This document shows positions 22,268 through 30,118 of a DNA stretch of 38,567 nt, piece by piece. Both the position numbers and the translations under genes were made by a program. Source of the DNA: a virus. The DNA is taken from the IMG/VR virus record IMGVR_UViG_3300043436_005807, positions 1 to 38,567 of that record; one strand, given 5' to 3'. The notes below the pieces were generated by a model, which was not told the DNA's origin, did no database searches, and saw only the letters and a list, made by a program, of their open reading frames with translations. Every line of letters starts with the position of its first letter. The first letter of the stretch is position 1.

Positions 22268-22618
22268 ATGCGGAACTTCATTCAGGCGGGCAACACTCTG
22301 GCCGTGCCCGCGCCCTATGCGCTCACCTCCGGCCAGGGCGCGCGTGTCGGTCAGCTGTTCGGCGTCGCCACCAATGACGCCGCACTTGCGGCTGATGTTG
22401 CTCTCGATCTCACCGGCGTCTTCGAACTCACCAAGATCGGCTCGCAGGCCTGGACGGCCGGCGCGCTGGTCTATTGGGATGACGCCAACCGCCGCTGCAC
22501 CACGGTTGCCACCGCGAATCTCCTGATCGGCGTCGCAGCTGCGGCGGTCGCGGGCGGCGCTGCCAACACCACCGGTCGCGTCCGGCTCAATGCCTCGTTC
22601 CGCGCGAATGATCCGTGA
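22268..22618 (+). CDS. DUF2190 head decoration (cement) protein
   Basis: A 116-residue protein of the DUF2190 type: MRNFIQAGNTLAVPAPYALT, SGQGARVGQLFGVATNDA, VFELTKIGSQAWTAGALVYW and a final FRANDP. These small proteins follow the capsid gene and probably stabilise the head surface. An AAGGAG box lies 10 nt before the ATG. Its TGA overlaps the GTG start of the next gene. Confidence 0.88.
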   Translation: MRNFIQAGNTLAVPAPYALTSGQGARVGQLFGVATNDAALAADVALDLTGVFELTKIGSQAWTAGALVYWDDANRRCTTVATANLLIGVAAAAVAGGAANTTGRVRLNASFRANDP

Positions 22619-22932
22619 TCAATGCTTTCGCAGCGGCCGTCGATGCGCTCTTCGCCGATCCCAACATCGGCGAAGATGCGCTGTGGAAGGCGGGCGGCTC
22701 CGGCGCAGGCGTTGCCGTCCGCATCATAAGGAAGTCACCCGACCGGGTTGCCGAATTCGGCGAAAGCCGCGCTGTGATGCCAACCACCTGCATCGATATC
22801 CAGCGCTCGCAGGCCGCCGCGATCACCGAAGGCGATCTGATCCTAATCGGCCCTGAGACTTATCGGATCAACGGCGAACCGATGGGTGATGCGCTCGGGC
22901 TGGTGCTGGCTTGCGAAGCTGTGAAGGCCTGA
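22615..22932 (+). CDS. Head-tail connector protein (gpFII-like)
   Basis: A 105-residue protein starting at a GTG that overlaps the decoration-gene stop (GTGA). The sequence (VRIIRKSPDRVAEFGESRAV, EGDLILIGPETYRINGEP, ALGLVLACEAVKA) follows the beta-sandwich pattern of lambda gpFII/Phage_attach proteins, which join the completed head to the tail. Its position between the head decoration and tail genes agrees with this. Confidence 0.78.
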   Translation: MINAFAAAVDALFADPNIGEDALWKAGGSGAGVAVRIIRKSPDRVAEFGESRAVMPTTCIDIQRSQAAAITEGDLILIGPETYRINGEPMGDALGLVLACEAVKA

Positions 22933-22935
22933 TCC

Positions 22936-23565
22936 TTGCGCTTTACCATCCAGCATCCCGATCTCGGCAAAGCCCTTACTGAAACCGAGAAGGGCATCGA
23001 ACGCGCTGTCACATCCGGGATGCGTGACGCCACCAACGGCCTGAAGCGGGATCTCCGCGAAGATATCGTCGCGGCCGGGCTCGGTGAACGGCTCTCGCGA
23101 ACATGGCGGGGAAAGACTTTTCCGGAAGTCGGCGAAAGCGCTGAGGCCGCGGCCTATGTCTGGTCGCGCGCGCCGAAGATTGTCGACGCCTTCGATCGTG
23201 GTGTGGTGATCCGTTCAGCGCGCGGCTTGTTCCTGGCAATCCCCACCGCCGCCGCCGGCAAGAGCGGACGGGGTGCAGGGGGCTCCCGCGAAAAGATCAC
23301 GCCGGAAGGCTGGCAGCGGCGAACCGGGCTGAAGCTTCGGTTCGTCTATCGGCGCGGCCGTCCTTCGCTGCTGGTCGCGGACAATGCCCGAATCAACAAG
23401 CGCGGGCTTGGCCTCGCTAATCGGCGCAAAAACGGTCAGGCGAGCGTCATCGTATTCATTCTGGTTCGCCAAGTGGCGCTGAAGAAACGCCTCGATGTCG
23501 GGAGCACCGCCGCCGCCCAAGCCGCGCGCGTACCCTCGCTGATCGCGCGGCACTGGCCGCTGTAG
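22936..23565 (+). CDS. DUF6441-like minor tail/connector protein
   Basis: A 209-residue protein: FTIQHPDLGKALTETEKGIE, RAVTSGMRDATNGLKRDLRE, then LSRTWRGKTFPE and IVDAFDRGVVIRSARGLFLA. The C-terminal KKRLDVGSTAAAQAARVPSL ends the family pattern. It lies where a tail-completion or neck protein is expected. The only start that keeps the family N-terminus is a TTG at 22936, 3 nt after the previous stop; the first ATG would remove 28 residues. A minus-strand toxin remnant begins 5 bp after its stop. Confidence 0.82.
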   Translation: MRFTIQHPDLGKALTETEKGIERAVTSGMRDATNGLKRDLREDIVAAGLGERLSRTWRGKTFPEVGESAEAAAYVWSRAPKIVDAFDRGVVIRSARGLFLAIPTAAAGKSGRGAGGSREKITPEGWQRRTGLKLRFVYRRGRPSLLVADNARINKRGLGLANRRKNGQASVIVFILVRQVALKKRLDVGSTAAAQAARVPSLIARHWPL

Positions 23566-23570
23566 AAGAC

Positions 23571-23663
23571 TCAACAGGTCTCACACAGCTCGAGCACTCT
23601 GCAGAAGAGCCAGTCGTGCAACGCATTAATCGCCTCGCCAAGAAAGGCGGGCTCATAGGTCAT
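23571..23663 (-). pseudogene. Truncated RelE/ParE-like toxin remnant
   Basis: On the minus strand an ATG (23663-23661) overlaps the last codons of the antitoxin gene in the arrangement ATGACCTATGA, the usual junction of relBE-type operons. It encodes only 30 residues (MTYEPAFLGEAINALHDWLF, then CRVLELCETC) before a TGA at 23573-23571. The MTYE-x-x-F opening fits RelE-type toxins, which are normally about 85-95 residues. The rest of the toxin is missing because the tail gene on the other strand ends 5 bp away. The antitoxin is therefore probably an orphan. Confidence 0.55.
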
Positions 23664-23901
23664 CGAGAGAGACCTTGTGGACGGCCTGCCCTTCCCGCGC
23701 TTCGGCGATGGCGTTCAGTTCGAGATTTTCAAGCCGCTCCAGCATCGCCTCATAGGCTTCGGCGGGCACGCAATAGAAGACGGGCTCGTTGCGATTAAAG
23801 ATCGCAACCGGGAACCCCTCGCCAGCCGCAACGGTGCCGATGGGGTTCCTCTTCAGCTCAGACACGCTGGCGGTTGTCGCCGCAAAGATTTGGTGAGCCA
23901 T
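23653..23901 (-). CDS. Phd/YefM-family antitoxin (orphan)
   Basis: An 82-residue antitoxin. HQIFAATTASVSELKRNPIG is the DNA-binding N-terminus of the Phd/YefM (StbD) fold, followed by GEGFPVAIFNRNEPVFYCVP and the toxin-binding helix AEAYEAMLERLENLELNAIA, ending VSLDDL. A GGAGG box lies 6 nt before the ATG. It is inserted antisense in the late operon between two tail genes, and its toxin partner is reduced to a 30-residue stub. It may still confer protection against a related toxin (anti-addiction) or act as a regulator; this is inference. Confidence 0.87.
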   Translation of the reverse strand: MAHQIFAATTASVSELKRNPIGTVAAGEGFPVAIFNRNEPVFYCVPAEAYEAMLERLENLELNAIAEAREGQAVHKVSLDDL

Positions 23902-23988
23902 GAGAAGCCTCCAGATGAATAATCAAATTGGCACTCTTATCAGGTCTTTTCCAGCCAGCGTCTTGGAGGATTTGGTGGGGTTGAAATT

Positions 23989-24423
23989 ATGTCTTCGAAA
24001 CGTGAGACCGTCCTTGCGGCAGTGAACGCGCTGGTCGCCGCAGCGCTACCGGGCGCAGACATAAAGCGCAATCTGGCCAAGGCCGAGCGCATTCCGCCCG
24101 GCGGGCTGGTGGTGATCCGGGATGGCGATCCGGGCGAACCGGAGGTCAGCCTGTCGCCGCTGACCTACCTCTATTCGCATCGCATCCCCCTGGAGATCGC
24201 GGCTTACGAGAGCGCCACGCTCACCCGGGAGCAGGTGCTGGACGCCATGCTGGGGGCTATCGGCGCGGCGGTGATGGCGAACCGGACGCTTGGCGGGTTG
24301 TGCGACTGGATCGAGACGCAGGCGCCGGTGACGGAGGATATCGAAGCGCCCGGCGCCCTGCCGGGGCGCTTTGCCGATCTCGCGATCCTCGCGGTCTACG
24401 CGACGAACGACCCGCTGAACTGA
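23989..24423 (+). CDS. Tail terminator/completion-like protein
   Basis: A 144-residue protein with SSKRETVLAAVNALVAAALP, NLAKAERIPPGGLVVIRDGD, LSPLTYLYSHRIPLEIAAYE and a final LAILAVYATNDPLN. This matches the small phage protein found just before the tail tube gene (gpU/tail-terminator position). Relatives are often given the misleading name acyl-CoA transferase. It would cap the tail tube at the head-proximal end. Confidence 0.8.
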   Translation: MSSKRETVLAAVNALVAAALPGADIKRNLAKAERIPPGGLVVIRDGDPGEPEVSLSPLTYLYSHRIPLEIAAYESATLTREQVLDAMLGAIGAAVMANRTLGGLCDWIETQAPVTEDIEAPGALPGRFADLAILAVYATNDPLN

Positions 24424-24447
24424 ACCAACAACGACAGGAGTAATCCC

Positions 24448-25719
24448 ATGGCACGCGCACGCGGCGCCAATGCCGTTATGGCTGCGGTGTTTGAAACCAG
24501 TTACGGCATCCCACCCGCCAACGGCTTCCGCAGGCTGCCCTTCGTCTCGGCAAATCTTGGCGAAGAGCAATCTCTGATCGAAAGCGATCTCCTGGGCTAT
24601 GGCCGCGATCCGCTGACGCCCGCCTATGACGTGGTGTCGAACGAAAGCGACATTGTGGTTCCCATGGATCATCGCAACATCGGCTTCTGGCTGAAGGCGC
24701 TGCTTGGCAATCCGGTCACGGCCGCGGCAATCGCTGCAAGGGGTACGATCCTGTTCGCGGCGCAGCCCGCGGTCAATGCAACGATCACCATCAATGGCAC
24801 TGCCTTCACCGCCGTTGCCTCCGGTGCGACCGGCAATCAGTTCAACATCGGCGCAAACCTCGCGGCGACGCTGACCAACATCGTGACCGTGCTCACCGCA
24901 AGTGTTGTGCCGGCCGTCACCCAGGCGGCCTATTCCCAGACCGGTGGCAATACGCTGGTAATCACCCGCACCGCGCTGGGCCCCGCTGGCAACAGCTTCA
25001 CGATTGCCGCCTCCACCACGCCTGCGTCGAATGGCACGGCGTCGGGCGCAACGCTGGCCGGTGGCGCAAACAGCCATAGCTTTGTTTCCGGCACGCAGAA
25101 CCTGCCGTCGATGTCGATCGAGATCGGCCTTCCCGATGTGCCATTCTTCGGCATGAATTATGGCGCGCGGGCGAACAGCCTGTCGATCCAGGCGCAAAGA
25201 TCGGGGCTCCTGTCGGCCACTGTCAATGTGATTGCGCAAGGTGAAGCCATGGCCGCAAGCACGGCGGCTGGCGTTCCGTTCAGTCTCGACATCGAGCGCT
25301 TCAGCCAGTTTCAGGGGTCGATCACCCGCAACGGCGCAGTGCTGGGCAACATCGTTTCGGCTGAACTCATGTATTCGAACAATCTCGAAAAGATTGAAGT
25401 GATCAGGCCCGATGGCCGCATCGCCGATACTGATCCGGGCGTCATCAAATGTTCCGGCAGCCTCAATGCGCGGTTTCAGGATACGAGCCTGCTCGATCAG
25501 GCCACCGCCCGCACGCCCTGCGAGATTGCGTTCGGCTGGACGATCGACGCCAGCCGATCATTGCTCTTCACCGCACATCGCGTGTTCCTGCCACGTGGCA
25601 ACCGGCAGATCCAGGGGCCGGGCGGCATTCAGATGCCCTTCGCTTGGTCTGCCGCACTCGATCCGGTCCTGAACAAGACGATGACGGCAGTTCTGACGAA
25701 CGACGTCGCCACTTATTGA
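24448..25719 (+). CDS. Major tail tube protein with an inserted beta-domain
   Basis: A 423-residue tail tube subunit. The N-terminal (ETSYGIPPANGFRRLPFVSA, LLGYGRDPLTPAYDV, MDHRNIGFWLKALLGNPV) and C-terminal parts (FSQFQGSITRNGAVLGNIVS, FLPRGNRQIQGPGGIQMPFA) form the tube family pattern. Between about residues 98 and 208 lies a separate Thr/Ala/Asn-rich repeat-like domain (NATITINGTAFTAVASGATG, GPAGNSFTIAASTTPASNGT) of the type inserted in phage tail tube and sheath proteins, probably surface-exposed. AGGAG precedes the ATG. It polymerises into the tail tube around the tape measure. Confidence 0.92.
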   Translation: MARARGANAVMAAVFETSYGIPPANGFRRLPFVSANLGEEQSLIESDLLGYGRDPLTPAYDVVSNESDIVVPMDHRNIGFWLKALLGNPVTAAAIAARGTILFAAQPAVNATITINGTAFTAVASGATGNQFNIGANLAATLTNIVTVLTASVVPAVTQAAYSQTGGNTLVITRTALGPAGNSFTIAASTTPASNGTASGATLAGGANSHSFVSGTQNLPSMSIEIGLPDVPFFGMNYGARANSLSIQAQRSGLLSATVNVIAQGEAMAASTAAGVPFSLDIERFSQFQGSITRNGAVLGNIVSAELMYSNNLEKIEVIRPDGRIADTDPGVIKCSGSLNARFQDTSLLDQATARTPCEIAFGWTIDASRSLLFTAHRVFLPRGNRQIQGPGGIQMPFAWSAALDPVLNKTMTAVLTNDVATY

Positions 25720-25781
25720 TCTTCACCGCAAAGCATCGCTCTCATGAACGATGCGATCATTGTCCGGGAAGATGCCGACGT

Positions 25782-26237
25782 TCACTTCGCTCTCAACAGA
25801 TGTGCCTTGAGCCCTTCTGGAAAAAGCTGAGGCCGCCCTGGAAGATCAAGCATCTCGAGTTCATACCACTCTGCGTAACAAGTCGTGCCATGATCTTCCT
25901 TGAAGGCAATGCGCTCCGTCCCGTCAAAAACCCCTCCGGGAAATGCAACGGTGAAGATCGCCAGGATCTCATGCCCGAGGCTGCCTTCATGGGTAAAAAT
26001 ATTCTCCATGAAGACCGGAGGTCTCACGATATCAACAGTGATGCCAAGTTCTTCACGGAACTCCCGTATGAGCGCCGCTTCAGCGGTTTCGCCAAACTCG
26101 ACTGAACCTCCAAGCGGGCGCACACCCTTCACTCGTCCTGAATCATCCAAGACTTCGGCAGCGAGAAGTCGACCCCCACGCCAGTGAAGGCCTAATGCCT
26201 TCAATCGGATAGCAGATGGAGGGCGCCAAGTTGTCAT
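25782..26237 (-). CDS. NUDIX hydrolase (cargo gene)
   Basis: A 151-residue NUDIX hydrolase. The full box G-x5-E-x7-R-E-x-x-E-E-x-G is present in GGSVEFGETAEAALIREF followed by REELGI, with the metal-binding REE glutamates. It would hydrolyse a nucleoside diphosphate linked to another group; the substrate cannot be told. It lies antisense in the tail operon between the tail tube and the tail chaperone, with lower GC content and different codon use from its neighbours by eye, so it looks like a recently gained cargo (moron) gene. The ATG at 26237 lacks a clear ribosome site. Confidence 0.92.
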   Translation of the reverse strand: MTTWRPPSAIRLKALGLHWRGGRLLAAEVLDDSGRVKGVRPLGGSVEFGETAEAALIREFREELGITVDIVRPPVFMENIFTHEGSLGHEILAIFTVAFPGGVFDGTERIAFKEDHGTTCYAEWYELEMLDLPGRPQLFPEGLKAHLLRAK

Positions 26238-26332
26238 TTAGGTAAAATATCCGAACGGTCTAACGGCAGCAATGGCGTCAATGCTGCCTATTGCGAATGC
26301 TCAAGAACGATTTCAAACCCAGGGGAGCCGCT

Positions 26333-26689
26333 ATGCTCAAGCTCGAATCCGCGTCAATCGAACCCTTCTGGCTGGACGTGCTGCCGGGTGTGCGTATCCG
26401 GTTCCGGCCTGTCTCCGTGGCCTCGATGCTGATCGCGCGCGCCGCTGCGGGGGAAGCTCTGAAATCCGCTGGTGACGGGGCCGTAATCGAAGCGGGCGCC
26501 GCCTTCACCCGGGCGCTGGCGCAGCAGGGGATTGTGGCCTGGGAAGGCATCGGCGACGCCTCCGGCAAGCCGGTTGATCCTGGCAAGGAGACCATCGATC
26601 AGCTACTTGAGCTATGGCCCGCCTTCGATGCCATTGACCGGCTCTATGTCGGCCCGGCGCTCATGGCGGTGTCCGAAAAAAACGTCTGA
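26333..26689 (+). CDS. Tail assembly chaperone, short form (gpG-like)
   Basis: A 118-residue protein: LKLESASIEPFWLDVLPGVR, FRPVSVASMLIARAAAGEAL, AAFTRALAQQGIVAWEGIGD, then VDPGKETIDQLLELWPAFDA. This fits the small chaperone encoded between tail tube and tape measure, the gpG position of lambda. AGGGGAG lies 6 nt before the ATG at 26333, which is preferred to the in-frame ATG at 26291. The last codons GAA-AAA-AAC-GTC contain the heptamer A_AAA_AAC just before the TGA, so a fraction of ribosomes should shift into the -1 frame. Confidence 0.88.
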   Translation: MLKLESASIEPFWLDVLPGVRIRFRPVSVASMLIARAAAGEALKSAGDGAVIEAGAAFTRALAQQGIVAWEGIGDASGKPVDPGKETIDQLLELWPAFDAIDRLYVGPALMAVSEKNV

Positions 26690-26997
26690 TCGCCCTTGCC
26701 GAATGGCACTTCGATGGGGGTGAAGCTTATTGTGCCGCCTGTCCATCCCGCTGTGCGGCCTGCCCTTATGGCGCGCACGCGCCCGCCACGCCCGAGGGGC
26801 TGCTGGCCTGGGAGGTGATCCGCCGCTCAGCTGGTCAGGTGCGGGCCGTCATGGGCGGTGTCTATGCGCTGGATTTCGGGGCGGTTCTGCTGCTCGCCTC
26901 CGCCATGGGTGCGCTCAATCCGCTGCTGGTCGATGTGCTGCCTGAAATCGAACCCGTGATCGTCAACGCCTATCGCCGGAACGCTGAACCGCCATGA
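26333..26997 (+). CDS. Tail assembly chaperone, long frameshift form (gpGT-like)
   Basis: A -1 shift after the AAC codon (26681-26683) continues from base 26683 as RLIALAEWHFDGGEAYCAAC and on to the TGA at 26995-26997, giving about 221 residues. The T-part has four cysteines in a CxxC-x3-CxxC arrangement (codons 26731-26763), then helices (LLAWEVIRRSAGQVRAVMGG, LLLASAMGALNPLLVDVLPE). In lambda-like phages a G to GT frameshift product in this exact position chaperones the tape measure. The T-part stop overlaps the tape-measure start by ATGA. Because the T-frame lacks a start at its beginning, frameshifting is the simplest explanation; internal initiation at GTG 26815 would lose the cysteine motif. 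Confidence 0.82.
26677..26683 (+). promoter_or_regulatory. Programmed -1 ribosomal frameshift site A_AAA_AAC
   Basis: In the zero frame the codons are GAA-AAA-AAC, so the heptamer A_AAA_AAC is in the correct X_XXY_YYZ phase. The zero-frame stop TGA is at 26687-26689, 4 bases later. The -1 frame is open from 26683 to 26997 and has no ATG, GTG or TTG start until 26815. I did not find an obvious stimulatory stem-loop by eye. Confidence 0.85.
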
Positions 26998-29528
26998 GCG
27001 CCACGTCTGTCTCGATCCGCCTTGGTGTTGAGGGCAAGGCGGAGATCAAGCGGGCCTTTGCGGAAGTGGGCCAGGCAGGCGAAGCCGCCTTCGGCTCCGT
27101 TGAAAAGGCAATGGATCGCTCGGGCGCGGCGGGGGATCGCGAAGTCGCAAGGCTGAAGCGCCTGGCGGAAGCCGCGCGGATGGCAGGCGAGGCGGAGGCC
27201 TCGCAGAAGCGGTTCAATGCCGTTCTCAATGTTGATCGTCCGTTGCCGCGATCGGCCCGTGGGTCCGCCGGTGTCTTCGAGGAAGCCACGCGTGAAGCCG
27301 AAAGCTTCGCGGTGCGGGCGAATGCGCTGCGCGCCGCGATCGATCCCTTGGGCGCGGCGCAAGCGCGGCTCAACCAGGAACTGGCCGAATATGCCGCTCT
27401 TGCCGGGCGCGGCTCCATCACCACTGCTGAACAGGCCGCCGCGCAGGGGCTGGCGCGGCAGCGCTATGATCAGACAGCGCAGGCAATCCGGGGTGTCGGC
27501 GGAGCCAGCCGCCTCACCCGTAACCAGTTACTGACGCTGCAATACACATTCAACGATGTGGTGGCGTCGCTCTCAACCGGCATGTCGCCGATGACCATCC
27601 TGCTGCAACAGGGTGGCCAGGTCACGCAGGCCTTCGGCGGATTGCGCGGAACGTTGGCCGCCTTTGGCTCTTCACTCGGGGTTGTGGGCGGCGCCGTGGC
27701 CGGCGTTGCGGTGGCCGCGGCTGGTTTGACCGCCGCCTGGGTGGCGAATGATGCATCAACCCGGGCAGTGACTGTTGCGCTTGCCGGTTTGGGACGGGCG
27801 TCTGGTACGACGGCGGCACAGCTTGAGCAGGTGGCGCAGGCCTCTGCGGAAGCGGGCGGGATCTCGGTCACCTCCGCCCGCGACATGGAAGTGGCTCTGC
27901 TCCGCGCCGGGCGGATCGGTGCGGGCGAAATCGGCCGCGCCATCGCAATCACCCGCGATTTTGCGGTCACCCTCGGGGTTGATGCCAAGGCGGGGGCCGA
28001 ACAGCTTGCCGCCGCACTTGCCGATCCGGTTCGCGGTGCCGAACAGCTCACCACGCGGCTGGGTTTTCTCGATGATCGCACGCGGCAATATATCCGCACA
28101 CTTTCCGATCAGAACGAGCGGACGGAGGCGCAACGTGTTCTGCTTGATGCCCTTGTGCCCGCGCTTGCTGATGCGGAGGAAGCGACCAACGCCTTCGGCC
28201 GGGCCTGGGCTTATGTGGCGCGGCAGGCGTCCAATGCCTTCGATGCCATCGGCAAGGCTGCTGATCGTGCCATCAACGGCCGCAGCCCGCAGGAAGAACT
28301 TGATCTGCTGCGCTGGCAACGCCAGCAACTGCTGGAAAACGCGCAGGGTGGCGATATGCCACTCATGCTGCCGCAGGTCGAAGAGCGCATCCGCCTGCTG
28401 CAAAACCTGCTCGATGGGCAACAGCGCAAGGCCCAGCTGGTCGCGCAGGATATCGCCGCCAATGAGCTTTCAATCCGGGCAGGTGATATCGCCCGCGATA
28501 TCGCGCCGGGCTTTCGCGAACTGGAACGCCTCAAGGCGCAGCAGGCGGCGCTCAAGTCGGCCCTCGATGATCCGTTGGCACGCGGCAAGCTGGCCGATCT
28601 GTCGCTTGTTGAAGATGCCTATCGCCGCATCACGCAAAGGATCGAGAATTACCGGCCGCCGGTTGAAGCGGCGGCGAAGGCTGAAGAAGCCCAGGCCAAG
28701 GCCGCCCTCGGCACAGCTTCAGCACTTGATCGCAAAGCGGCGGCCAGCGCCGAAGCAGCCCGGCGGCTGCGGGAAGGCCAGATCAATGAGATTGAACTCC
28801 TCACCCGCCGCATCAGCCTTCAAGGCGCGGATACGGCCCAGCGCGATCAACTCCTCGCCGGGCTCCGGACCGAACAGGATCTGCGGCGGCGGGGCATTGA
28901 TCTTGCGGGCGAGGAAGGCCGCGCGATCATCGAGAATGCCGGCCGGATCGAGCGCCTTACGCAGGAGCTGCAAGCCCAGGATGCCGCCTATCGCGCGATT
29001 GAATCGGCCGTGGGCTCAGCGCTTGACCGCTTCGCCGATGTGCTGGCGCAAGGAAAGCTCGATTGGAAATCCTGGGCGGATGCAGGCCGGGCTGCACTTC
29101 AGGACTTGTCCCGCGAAATGATCAAACTCGCCCTGCTCAATCCGCTGAAGAATTTGTTGTTCGGCTCAAATCTGCCGAACCTAAACCAGGGCCTCGGCAT
29201 TTTCTCCCGTCTCTTTCATGATGGCGGCCTCGTGGGCGCGGGCGGTGTGGGCCGCATGGTGCCGGCGTCAACCTTCCTCGGCGCGCCGCGCTTCCATGAA
29301 GGGGCCTTCCTCAAGCCCGATGAAGTTCCCGCGATCCTGCAACGCGGCGAACGCGTGCTGAACCGCAAGGAAGCGCGCGCCTATGAACGGGGGCCCTCCG
29401 GTCGCGGGCAAGGTGCTGTGGTCAACGTCACCATCCAGACGCCGAACCCTTCCGCCTTCGAAGCAAGCCGCGGCCAGATCGCGGCGGGCCTCGCGCGTGC
29501 GGTACAATCCGGCATGCGGGGCCTCTGA
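26994..29528 (+). CDS. Tail tape measure protein
   Basis: An 844-residue protein, the longest helical product of the tail module. It has an N-terminal coiled-coil region (VEGKAEIKRAFAEVGQAGEA), a conserved block RNQLLTLQYTFNDVVASLST followed by GMSPMTILLQQGGQVTQAFG, a hydrophobic segment (SLGVVGGAVAGVAVAAAGLT), a long Ala/Arg/Gln-rich helical centre (500-660), and the usual C-terminus FHDGGLVGAGGVGRMVPAST with VPAILQRGERVLNRKEARAY. It sets tail length and helps DNA ejection. No peptidoglycan hydrolase domain is evident. It starts at an ATG overlapping the chaperone T-frame stop. Confidence 0.95.
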   Translation: MSATSVSIRLGVEGKAEIKRAFAEVGQAGEAAFGSVEKAMDRSGAAGDREVARLKRLAEAARMAGEAEASQKRFNAVLNVDRPLPRSARGSAGVFEEATREAESFAVRANALRAAIDPLGAAQARLNQELAEYAALAGRGSITTAEQAAAQGLARQRYDQTAQAIRGVGGASRLTRNQLLTLQYTFNDVVASLSTGMSPMTILLQQGGQVTQAFGGLRGTLAAFGSSLGVVGGAVAGVAVAAAGLTAAWVANDASTRAVTVALAGLGRASGTTAAQLEQVAQASAEAGGISVTSARDMEVALLRAGRIGAGEIGRAIAITRDFAVTLGVDAKAGAEQLAAALADPVRGAEQLTTRLGFLDDRTRQYIRTLSDQNERTEAQRVLLDALVPALADAEEATNAFGRAWAYVARQASNAFDAIGKAADRAINGRSPQEELDLLRWQRQQLLENAQGGDMPLMLPQVEERIRLLQNLLDGQQRKAQLVAQDIAANELSIRAGDIARDIAPGFRELERLKAQQAALKSALDDPLARGKLADLSLVEDAYRRITQRIENYRPPVEAAAKAEEAQAKAALGTASALDRKAAASAEAARRLREGQINEIELLTRRISLQGADTAQRDQLLAGLRTEQDLRRRGIDLAGEEGRAIIENAGRIERLTQELQAQDAAYRAIESAVGSALDRFADVLAQGKLDWKSWADAGRAALQDLSREMIKLALLNPLKNLLFGSNLPNLNQGLGIFSRLFHDGGLVGAGGVGRMVPASTFLGAPRFHEGAFLKPDEVPAILQRGERVLNRKEARAYERGPSGRGQGAVVNVTIQTPNPSAFEASRGQIAAGLARAVQSGMRGL

Positions 29529-30118
29529 TGCCGCAACCGTTTCTGGATATCGCCTTCCCGGGCTCGGTGGGGCGCGGTGCGACAGGCGGCCCGGGCTTCT
29601 CAACCCAGATCGTAACGCTGGCCTCTGGCGCCGAGCAGCGCAACGTGAACTGGTCGCAAGCCCGGGGCCGCTGGAATATCTCAACCGGAATCCGCGGCCG
29701 CGCCGATATGGCGGCGGTGATCGCCCATTTTCATGTTGTGAAGGGCCGCGCCTATTCCTTCCGCTTCAAGGATTGGAATGACTTCGACGCTGCCGATCAG
29801 CCGCTGCTGCAGATCACGCCTGCAATCTGGCAGATCGTCAAACGCTACAACCGCTCGGGCTATGAGCATGTCCGCGCGATCACCAAGCCGGTTTCAGGAT
29901 CGGTTACGGTGAAGATCGCTGGCTCAACCGTTACGCCTGCCGCGATTGATGTGCTGACGGGCCGCGTCACATTCAGCACTGCACCGTCATCTGCTCCGGC
30001 CGCGTCCTTCCAATTCGACGTGCCGGTCCGCTTCGATAACGACAGCCTGCCGGTCCAGTCGGATGCCTGGGACTTGCAGATCGTCAACAACATCGATCTT
30101 GTGGAGGTGCTCGAATGA
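29528..30118 (+). CDS. DUF2460 distal tail protein (GTA gp12-like)
   Basis: A 196-residue DUF2460 protein: PFLDIAFPGSVGRGATGGPG, FSTQIVTLASGAEQRNVNWS, GRAYSFRFKDWNDFDAADQP and LPVQSDAWDLQIVNNIDLVE. In gene transfer agents the homologous protein forms the distal tail ring beneath the tube. Its start overlaps the tape-measure stop by one base (TGATG) and its own stop overlaps the next start by ATGA, forming a run of coupled tail-tip genes. Confidence 0.93.
   Translation: MPQPFLDIAFPGSVGRGATGGPGFSTQIVTLASGAEQRNVNWSQARGRWNISTGIRGRADMAAVIAHFHVVKGRAYSFRFKDWNDFDAADQPLLQITPAIWQIVKRYNRSGYEHVRAITKPVSGSVTVKIAGSTVTPAAIDVLTGRVTFSTAPSSAPAASFQFDVPVRFDNDSLPVQSDAWDLQIVNNIDLVEVLE

Noticed and set aside
25744-25827. 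28-codon ORF (MNDAIIVREDADVHFALNRC...) just after the tail tube gene, possibly a gene remnant cut by the NUDIX insertion
   Set aside because: Too short to identify, and most of it overlaps the antisense NUDIX gene.
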